7,250 bases of DNA, from contig CAZLBV010000145.1 in the NCBI GenBank assembly GCA_964557845.1, positions 1 to 7,250 on the forward strand. Reading direction: 5' to 3'. The stretch is from CAZLBV01 sp964557845 (lineage in GTDB: Bacteria > Acidobacteriota > Aminicenantia > Aminicenantales > Aminicenantaceae). Of this stretch, positions 1-5,366 are shown in pieces (position 1 is the stretch's first letter; the number at the start of each line of letters is the position of its first letter). A program made the translations under genes and the position numbers. A model generated the notes under the pieces. The model ran no database searches. It was not told the origin of the DNA and worked only from the letters and a program-made list of their open reading frames with translations.

Positions 1-55
1 TTGAGTCGGACCAGAATCAAAAAAATTTAAAAATATATTTTTTTTCGACCATGCA

Positions 56-168
56 GCCTGGATTATTCAAGCGCCGAGGTTGCTGCCAATACAAGACGCA
101 TCGATTGAAGATGTATGTGTAATACCGCGAATGGGCTGCAATGAAACAGACATGGTGAGATCGGCACT
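56..168 (+). repeat. Structured repeat, copy 1 (first arm only)
   Basis: The first 26 bases match copy 2 (starting at 189) exactly, and the 3' part again shares the bases around GTGAGATCGGC with copies 2 and 3. The arm-closing pair AGCGCCGA (70-77) with TCGGCACT (161-168) encloses 83 nt, as in copy 2, with one C-A mismatch. An apical hairpin GTAT/ATAC precedes the conserved CGCGAA. The middle stem that is perfect in copy 2 does not form here, and the second arm and right-hand closing strand are absent: copy 2 begins 20 nt later. It is therefore probably a truncated or decayed copy. It shows no coding character. What is seen is the repeat and its partial pairing; decay is inferred. Confidence 0.7.
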
Positions 169-188
169 TCCGATCGAATCTGCGGGAT

Positions 189-464
189 GCCTGGATTATT
201 CAAGCGCCGAGGTTGCTGCCACGGCGAGGCAGCAGCCCATGAGATAGTAGCTGTCTACATCGAATGGGCTGCAACGATGCCGGGGTAGTGAGATCGGCGC
301 TCCCCACCTTTTAATATATGTATATTTGGGTAAAAATTGCTGATATGAAATTATTATTAAATGAAAGCCGCATAGGATAATTTTATTGCGATGAGAAAAA
401 ATAATCCCTGATTATTATTCACCTATTACAACAACCATCAGCAATTTTTATGAATAATCCAGGC
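189..464 (+). repeat. Structured repeat, copy 2 (complete); putative non-coding RNA element
   Basis: The element is bounded by a perfect 14-bp inverted repeat, GCCTGGATTATTCA (189-202) and its complement (451-464). Inside, arm A is closed by AGCGCCGA (203-210) with TCGGCGCT (294-301). It continues as TGCC-A-CGGC (217-225) with GCCG-G-GGTA (279-287), then GCAGCCCAT (232-240) with ATGGGCTGC (264-272), then an apical GTAG/CTAC hairpin. A linker of about 30 nt (302-331) can pair CCC with GGG. Arm B is a 118-nt hairpin closed by AAAAATTGCTGAT (332-344) with ATCAGCAATTTTT (437-449), with an inner stem at 375-384/398-407. The last base of the right boundary is also the last base of the icmF stop codon. 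There is no ORF of note inside. It may be an RNA element, a non-autonomous mobile element that folds, or both. I do not recognise the class. Confidence 0.82.
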
Positions 465-3400
465 TACATGTTGCGGCGGTACTGTCCGCCTATAGTATAC
501 AGCGCCTCCGTTATCTGCCCCAATGAACAGACTCTAACAGTTTCCATAAGCTCTTCGAATATATTGCCACCGGATACAGCGACTTTTTGCAAGCGCTCCA
601 AGGCCGCTGGGGCTTCCTTTGCGTTTCTCTTTTTAAATTCCGCCAACCGCTTGAGCTGCGATCTTTTCTCTTCTTCAGTTGCCCGCGATAACGGAAGAGA
701 TGAGGCAGCTTGCCCATTATCCTCTTGCTCTGCCTCAGCATTCCTGAAGGTATTCACTCCAATTATGGGGTAATCTCCACTATGTTTAAGCATTTCATAA
801 TATAAAGATTCTTCCTGGATCAAACTTCTCTGATAACCTGTTTCCATAGCGCCTAACACCCCACCTCTTTCGGTTATCCTATCAAATTCCATAAGAACCG
901 CCTCTTCAACCAGGTCCGTCAACTCTTCCACAATGAAGCTTCCCTGGTTCATGTTCTCATTTTTGGCCAATCCCCATTCCCGGTTGATAATTAGCTGAAT
1001 GGCCAAGGCCCGTCTGACTGATTCAGCACTGGGAGTAGTGATGGCTTCATCATATGCATTGGTGTGAAGGCTGTTGCAGTTGTCATATACAGCACATAAT
1101 GCCTGGAGAGTCGTACGGATATCATTGAACTGAACCTCCTGGCTGTGCAGAGAGCGGCCGGATGTCTGAATGTGATATTTCAACATCTGAGAGCGAGGGG
1201 ACGCTCCATATTTATCCCGCATGGCGATCGCCCATATACGGCGAGCCACCCTGCCTATAACAGTATATTCCGGCTCCATTCCATTGGAGAAAAAGAAGGA
1301 CAGATTGGGGCCAAACCTGTCCAAATCCATTCCCCTGGAAAGATAATATTCCACATAGGTAAATCCATTGGAAAGGGTAAGCGCCAACTGGGTGATCGGA
1401 TTTGCACCCGCCTCGGCGATATGATATCCGGAAATAGATACAGAATAAAAATTCTTCACATTGTTTCGAACAAAATATTCCTGAATGTCACCCATCATCT
1501 TCAAGGCAAAATCGATCGAAAAAATGCAGGTGTTCTGCCCCTGATCTTCCTTAAGGATATCCGCCTGTACTGTACCCCTCACTTGAGATAAAGCTTCGGC
1601 GCGAAGTTTCTGGTATTCTTCTTGGGTAAGTTCACGCCCCAGTTTAGCTTTATACTTTTCCACTCTCTGATCAATGGCCGTATTTAAAAACATAGCCAGC
1701 ATCATGGGTGCTGGACCATTGATGGTCATGGAAACCGATGTATTGGGAGAACAGAGATCAAATCCTCGATAAAGGACCTTTACATCATCCAAAGTACAAA
1801 TACTGACACCAGAAGTTCCGATCTTTCCATAGATATCAGGCCTTTCCTCAGGATCACACCCATATAGCGTCACGGAATCAAAAGCGGTAGACAAACGCTT
1901 GGCATCGTAATTTTCGGATAAAAGCAGGAAACGGCGGTTGGTCCGGGCTGGGTCTCCTTCCCCTGCAAACATACGCGTAGGATCTTCCCAACCTCTTTTT
2001 AAGGGAAAAACTCCGGCTGTATAAGGAAAATATCCGGGGAGATTCTCACTGCGTAGCCACTGGTAAATCTCGCCGGGATCTGTAAATTTAGGCAGTGATA
2101 TTTTCGGGATCTTCTTATGGGAAAGAGATTCGGTATATAAAGGCTGTCTGATCTCCTTATTTCTTACCGTATAAACTAATTCATCACGTTCATAGAGTTC
2201 TCTGGTTTTTTCCCAGCTTTCCAATAGGGATTTGGTCTCGAGGTCCAGTTGTGTTTCCAATTCAACTGCCTCATCTTTGAGGCGGTCTATAATCTTTTGG
2301 ATATTATCATTACTGCTCCTACTAACGATCCCTGTGGTTTCTTTTATATGCCAGTTCTGTCGGACTGCTTCAGCCTGTTTTTTGGTATGCTCATGATACT
2401 TTCTGACTGTGTCGGCAATCTCTGACAAATACCGGGTTCTCTCAGGAGGAATGATTATCGTTTTTGATGACGATGTTTTATTAACTGGTATAGACATGGA
2501 TGTTTTGAATTCAACCCCTGTTTTTACTTTAACGGCATCCAGTAAAGCTCCATAAAGCGCAGTAACACCATCATCATTGAATTTAGAGGCGATAGTGCCG
2601 AAAACCGGCATGTCTTCCAGAGCCTTGTCAAAAGCATTGCGGTTTCTCTGCACCTGCTTACGGACATCTCTAACAGCATCATCTCCTCCCCTCTTTTCAA
2701 ATTTATTAATTACAATAAAATCGGCAAAATCAAGCATGTCGATCTTTTCCAGTTGGGAGGCTGCCCCGAATTCGCTGGTCATCACATAGATAGATACATC
2801 AGCAAGATCGATGATACTTGAATCACCCTGTCCAATTCCTGCAGTCTCCACAAATATAAGATCAAATCCAGAGGCTTTTAAAACTTCCAGAACTTCTGGA
2901 AGAGCTTCCGGAATCTCGGAATGAGATCGACGTGTAGCCAGAGAACGCATGTATACCTTGGGATTATTGATGGCATTCATACGGATTCTATCTCCCAAAA
3001 GGGCACCGCCAGTTTTTTTCCTGGAAGGATCACAGCTTATTATCGCAGCATGCACATGTTTGAAATCATGCAGGAAGCGCAAAATCAATTCATCGGTAAG
3101 CGAAGATTTTCCTGACCCACCGGTTCCGGTAATGCCGATTACAGGAATGGATTTTTCCTTTTTTCTCTCAGTCAGAAGTTTTTTTAGGCCGGCTAATTCA
3201 GATTTCTGCTTCGAATCATGCTTGCCGAGTTCACTGAGTGTAATTAATTTGGCAATTAAACGCTTATTCTCTGGTTCCAGACGGGAATCTTTCATATTCA
3301 GGCCGGAAACTGTAGAAAAATCCAACATTTCTGCCATATGATTTATCATTCTTTGGATACCCATACGGGCTCCATCCTCAGGAGAATAAATCTTGGTTAC

Positions 3401-3760
3401 TCCATATGCTTCCAACTCCTTTATCTCTTCAGGGATGATTACTCCTCCGCCCCCTCCAAATATCTTGATCTGAGATGCATCCCTTTCCTTTAGAAGGTCC
3501 ACCATGTATTTAAAAAATTCAATATGGCCTCCCTGATAGCTTGAAACAGCCACTCCCTGGGCATCTTCTTCGATCGCAGCATTAACGATCTCCTGAACAG
3601 AGCGGTTATGCCCCAAATGAATGACTTCTATCCCAGTATTTTGAAGAATTCGGCGGATCAAATTAATGGAAGCATCATGGCCGTCAAATAAAGAGGTCGC
3701 GGTAACCGCCCTTATATGGTTCTTTGGTTTGTAAACATGTTCTTTATCTTCCATCTTCAT
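464..3760 (-). CDS. icmF: Fused isobutyryl-CoA mutase (B12-binding domain, G-protein chaperone and mutase in one chain)
   Basis: This enzyme interconverts isobutyryl-CoA and n-butyryl-CoA by a coenzyme-B12 radical rearrangement; the family also shows some isovaleryl/pivalyl-CoA mutase activity. It is cytosolic, 1098 residues, the usual IcmF size. Domains in order: a B12-binding domain (about 15-140) with DGHDAS, His28 being the expected lower cobalt ligand; a MeaB-like GTPase (about 203-410) with P-loop GTGGSGKSS (212-220), CDPSR (D244), ETAG (305-308) and NKFE (352-355); a helical linker (about 440-550); and the mutase barrel (about 555-1010) with FPYTAGVFPLKR (578-589), SISGYH (Y779, H780) and QTSGRSLH (865-872). 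Phe585 and Gln742 stand where methylmalonyl-CoA mutase has its substrate-binding Tyr and Arg, so succinyl/methylmalonyl-CoA is an unlikely substrate. The start is supported by AGGAG five bases upstream. It is the second gene of an operon with the TetR gene. The chain looks intact, with all key motifs present. Confidence 0.97.
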   Translation of the reverse strand: MKMEDKEHVYKPKNHIRAVTATSLFDGHDASINLIRRILQNTGIEVIHLGHNRSVQEIVNAAIEEDAQGVAVSSYQGGHIEFFKYMVDLLKERDASQIKIFGGGGGVIIPEEIKELEAYGVTKIYSPEDGARMGIQRMINHMAEMLDFSTVSGLNMKDSRLEPENKRLIAKLITLSELGKHDSKQKSELAGLKKLLTERKKEKSIPVIGITGTGGSGKSSLTDELILRFLHDFKHVHAAIISCDPSRKKTGGALLGDRIRMNAINNPKVYMRSLATRRSHSEIPEALPEVLEVLKASGFDLIFVETAGIGQGDSSIIDLADVSIYVMTSEFGAASQLEKIDMLDFADFIVINKFEKRGGDDAVRDVRKQVQRNRNAFDKALEDMPVFGTIASKFNDDGVTALYGALLDAVKVKTGVEFKTSMSIPVNKTSSSKTIIIPPERTRYLSEIADTVRKYHEHTKKQAEAVRQNWHIKETTGIVSRSSNDNIQKIIDRLKDEAVELETQLDLETKSLLESWEKTRELYERDELVYTVRNKEIRQPLYTESLSHKKIPKISLPKFTDPGEIYQWLRSENLPGYFPYTAGVFPLKRGWEDPTRMFAGEGDPARTNRRFLLLSENYDAKRLSTAFDSVTLYGCDPEERPDIYGKIGTSGVSICTLDDVKVLYRGFDLCSPNTSVSMTINGPAPMMLAMFLNTAIDQRVEKYKAKLGRELTQEEYQKLRAEALSQVRGTVQADILKEDQGQNTCIFSIDFALKMMGDIQEYFVRNNVKNFYSVSISGYHIAEAGANPITQLALTLSNGFTYVEYYLSRGMDLDRFGPNLSFFFSNGMEPEYTVIGRVARRIWAIAMRDKYGASPRSQMLKYHIQTSGRSLHSQEVQFNDIRTTLQALCAVYDNCNSLHTNAYDEAITTPSAESVRRALAIQLIINREWGLAKNENMNQGSFIVEELTDLVEEAVLMEFDRITERGGVLGAMETGYQRSLIQEESLYYEMLKHSGDYPIIGVNTFRNAEAEQEDNGQAASSLPLSRATEEEKRSQLKRLAEFKKRNAKEAPAALERLQKVAVSGGNIFEELMETVRVCSLGQITEALYTIGGQYRRNM

Positions 3761-3765
3761 TAATT

Positions 3766-3770
3766 CTCCT
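3766..3770 (-). promoter_or_regulatory. Ribosome binding site of icmF, overlapping the upstream stop codon
   Basis: On the minus strand AGGAG lies 5 nt before the icmF ATG, and its first two bases are the last two of the TAG that ends the TetR gene. This layout favours translational coupling and fixes the icmF start at 3760. Confidence 0.85.
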
Positions 3771-4452
3771 AGTATTTTGATTCGATTTTCTTGTTTTGGC
3801 TTCCATCCCCAAAACAGGTTGCCTTTCCTAAAATAAAACGAGTTTGGATCTCAATATACTCGTCGATTGTATAATTCCTAGACAGAAACCAGCGCCTGAA
3901 TGTCCACATATGCCCAAGTACAGTGATATTGTGAGCGATCAATTCTATGGTTGATTTATCCAAAGCAGGGAGATCTCCAGCATTCACCAGCTTCTGTACC
4001 ACATCTACAAATAACTCGGTGACCTTAATTTCTTTTTCAAGCACCCTCTTACGCCAATGAGGAGGAAGTGTTCTGGTTTCCTGATATATAAGTAAAATAT
4101 GATCACTCATCCGGTGGCAGACTACAAAATATTCCTTGATCATGGCTGCCAGCACATCCCTTCCCCTAGAAGCTTTTCGCAAGGCATTGGTCACACTCCG
4201 TTCTACTTCGGCGTGAATGGCATCACAAACCAAATACAAGACATCTTCTTTGGTCCTGACATACTCATACAGAAGGCCAGTAGAGATCCCGGCAGCTCCT
4301 GCGATCTCCCTGGTTGTGGTTTTATGGAAGCCTTTATCTATAAATAACCTTACAGCTGCATCTGCGATCTGCCGCCTTCTCTCGTTTACCAGCTCCTGGT
4401 TTTTTATTTGTGTGGGGACATCTTTGGTTTCACGGCTGTTCGGATATGGCAT
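3769..4452 (-). CDS. TetR-family transcriptional regulator, first gene of the icmF operon
   Basis: A 227-residue TetR repressor. The N-terminal DNA-binding domain spans about residues 25-75, with the helix-turn-helix around 45-66 (TTTREIAGAAGIS, then the typical LLYEYVRTKEDVLY). The rest is the helical ligand-binding and dimer domain, including LIYQETRTLPPHWRKRVLEKE, a pattern I associate with TetR proteins beside acyl-CoA metabolism genes. The start ATG is preceded at 8 nt by TAGGA (4461-4465); 27 residues before the first DNA-binding helix form a polar tail. It ends 8 bp before icmF. The promoter and a palindrome lie just upstream, so it most likely represses its own operon and is released by an acyl-CoA or acid linked to isobutyrate or butyrate metabolism. 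The ligand is inferred, not visible. The C-terminal tail (about 211-227) is polar and probably disordered. Confidence 0.93.
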   Translation of the reverse strand: MPYPNSRETKDVPTQIKNQELVNERRRQIADAAVRLFIDKGFHKTTTREIAGAAGISTGLLYEYVRTKEDVLYLVCDAIHAEVERSVTNALRKASRGRDVLAAMIKEYFVVCHRMSDHILLIYQETRTLPPHWRKRVLEKEIKVTELFVDVVQKLVNAGDLPALDKSTIELIAHNITVLGHMWTFRRWFLSRNYTIDEYIEIQTRFILGKATCFGDGSQNKKIESKY

Positions 4453-4498
4453 ACTCTTATTCCTAAGTAATAAATCTAAAAACTGTCTCGGCTTCCTA

Positions 4499-4520
4499 GT
4501 TGAGCGAGCGCTCAGTCAAC
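4499..4520. promoter_or_regulatory. Probable TetR operator (22-bp imperfect palindrome)
   Basis: Outer arms GTTGA (4499-4503) and TCAAC (4516-4520) are complementary. The core GAGCGCTC (4506-4513) is perfectly palindromic, and only two positions in each half fail to pair (4504-4505 against 4514-4515). The right half fits an ideal site built on ACTGAGCGCTCAGT. It overlaps the -10 box and the expected transcription start of the TetR gene, the classic place for autorepression. The palindrome and its position are seen; which protein binds is inferred. Confidence 0.8.
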
Positions 4521-4546
4521 ATAACATAATTTTTTTTGTGCGTCAA
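4518..4546 (-). promoter_or_regulatory. Promoter of the tetR-icmF operon
   Basis: Read leftward: -35 TTGACG (4546-4541), a 17-bp spacer, then -10 TATGTT (4523-4518). The expected start near 4511 sits in the centre of the palindrome and leaves a leader of about 58 nt. The spacer is AT-rich. This fits a sigma-A type promoter blocked by the bound regulator. Confidence 0.72.
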
Positions 4547-4697
4547 CCTTTATATGCAAATTCTAACAATATCTTTTCCCATTTTACTTATCTCCTCTAA
4601 AAATTCTCATATAATTTCATCAACAATATCATCTTCTTTTTCCTCATTCCCCTTAGAAGAACCCCCCAAAATTTTCCAGATAATTGATCTATGTTAT

Positions 4698-4956
4698 TTA
4701 ACCTGGATTATTCAAGCGTCGAGGTTGGTGCAAACAGAAGACGCCTCGAGTGAAGCTTAGTCAACTACCGCGAACTCGGGGCGGTGAAGTGTTTGTGCTG
4801 AGATCGGCGCTCCCGAAGGGTAAAAAATGCAGATTATAATAAATGATGTGTAATCAAAACTGTGATGTAATATGTTTTCTGTAGACGTATTGTACATTAC
4901 TGATAATAATAGGTTTAATCTAATTATCTGCATTTTTTGTGAATAGTTCAGGTTAA
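4698..4956 (+). repeat. Structured repeat, copy 3 (complete); putative non-coding RNA element
   Basis: The closing stem is 16 positions, TTAACCTGGATTATTC (4698-4713) with GAATAGTTCAGGTTAA (4941-4956). All positions pair if two G-U wobbles on the + strand are allowed. Arm A: AGCGTCGA (4715-4722) with TCGGCGCT (4804-4811) encloses 81 nt; GTGCAAACA (4728-4736) pairs with TGTTTGTGC (4790-4798); GCCTCGAG (4743-4750) with CTCGGGGC (4775-4782); the apical hairpin is TAG/CTA. A mini-hairpin CCCGAAGGG (4812-4820) replaces the longer linker of copy 2. Arm B is closed by AAAAAATGCAGAT (4822-4834) with ATCTGCATTTTTT (4926-4938) and spans 117 nt. Apart from the left edge, sequence identity to copy 2 is low, but the fold and spacings are the same. 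The flanking TTAA on both sides is part of the stem and not clearly a target duplication. It lies in the same orientation as copy 2, so the two flank the operon. Confidence 0.8.
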
Positions 4957-5074
4957 TTACACACAAACAGATCATAGTTCAAGTGGATTCTATAGATTCA
5001 TGGGGGCACCTTTTTCTCTCCCTCCTCTCCACAAGAAGTTCCCACTTTTTTCTTAACCTTCGTACCATACGGTT

Positions 5075-5226
5075 AAAGGATATGTATAATTCCCGAAGAA
5101 AGCCCTACTCAGCAGCACGGGCATGGTCCCTAGAGTGAAACTCGAGGGGAGTGCTGTGAGGAATGGGAGTGGTTTTTCCTCGCTGGGAAAAACCACGTCT
5201 TTCTGAGGGATTTATACATGTCCTTT
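5075..5226 (+). ncRNA. Compact structured RNA candidate (class not assigned)
   Basis: A closing stem joins 5075-5094 with 5207-5226: 19 of 20 positions pair, including one wobble that is G-U only on the + strand. It continues across a GAA/TGA internal loop into GAAAG (5098-5102) with CTTTC (5199-5203). Arm 1: CTCAGCAGCAC (5108-5118) with GTGCTGTGAG (5151-5160), one bulged G, leading to a hairpin CCCT-A-GAGT (5128-5136), loop GAA, ACTC-G-AGGG (5140-5148). Arm 2: a perfect 11-bp hairpin, GTGGTTTTTCC (5169-5179) with GGAAAAACCAC (5186-5196). GCCC (5102-5105) could pair with GGGC (5119-5122) as a pseudoknot, competing with the inner stem only at base 5102. No ORF fits. The roughly 150-200 nt size and apparent clostridial host would suit the raiA RNA class, but I cannot verify that. 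A TATAAT (5085-5090) falls within the closing stem; a promoter further upstream is weak at best. Confidence 0.7.
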
Positions 5227-5250
5227 CCCGTACTTTTGCTTCGTGACCTC

Positions 5251-5276
5251 AAAAAATGGGGGGACTCCTCCCCCTA
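5251..5276 (-). terminator. Intrinsic terminator, leftward
   Basis: TGGGGGGA (5257-5264) pairs with TCCCCCTA (5269-5276) around a four-base loop. Read leftward, this GC-rich hairpin is followed at once by six T (5256-5251), the standard factor-independent layout. Read rightward, the hairpin is followed by CTTGACA, a poor U-tract, so it should end leftward rather than rightward transcripts. No leftward gene lies upstream of it in this window. Confidence 0.6.
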
Positions 5277-5277
5277 C

Positions 5278-5306
5278 TTGACAGTAAAATTTACATGAGT
5301 TATGGT
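5278..5306 (+). promoter_or_regulatory. Promoter of the dikinase-like gene
   Basis: A consensus -35 box TTGACA (5278-5283), a 17-bp spacer and TATGGT (5301-5306) as -10. The expected start is near 5313, giving a leader of about 54 nt before the ATG at 5367. It sits directly after the leftward terminator hairpin. Confidence 0.7.
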
Positions 5307-5366
5307 TTTCCTTTCTTAGAGTGTTTACAAAAAATATCAGGAATAGTCCGGAGGGCGATTATATAG

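Noticed and set aside
1..55. Run of eight T after an A-rich stretch as a terminator or end of an upstream gene
   Set aside because: There is no GC-bearing stem, and no upstream reading frame can be supported from so few bases.
123..131. TACCGCGAA, resembling the T-box antiterminator bulge sequence; also at 4766-4774
   Set aside because: No T-box stem I, specifier loop or terminator/antiterminator pair surrounds it, and no tRNA-related gene follows. It is part of the repeat's internal loop.
1145..3341. Rightward open frames at 1145-1591, 2577-2789 and 2949-3341
   Set aside because: They lie opposite conserved IcmF coding sequence and have no recognisable protein features; they are antisense shadows.
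4453..4700. Cobalamin riboswitch upstream of the B12-dependent mutase operon
   Set aside because: I looked for the B12 box and cobalamin aptamer core on the minus strand and saw none; the short leader holds only the operator.
4536..4760. Rightward open frame crossing the tetR promoter and the left part of repeat copy 3
   Set aside because: Its composition is that of AT-rich intergenic DNA, it has no ribosome binding site, and it runs into a structured repeat.
4698..4956. TTAA target-site duplication flanking copy 3
   Set aside because: TTAA occurs on both sides, but copy 2 is flanked by different bases on its two sides and the TTAA bases pair as part of the closing stem, so a duplication is not supported.
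5053..5076. Palindrome TTAAC...CGTA/TACG...GTTAA as an operator or terminator
   Set aside because: It can form a hairpin with a bulge but has no U-tract downstream on either strand and overlaps the next RNA's first bases; its function is unclear.
5085..5090. TATAAT as the promoter of the second RNA
   Set aside because: It has no matching -35 box and would start transcription inside the left strand of the strong closing stem, losing that helix.
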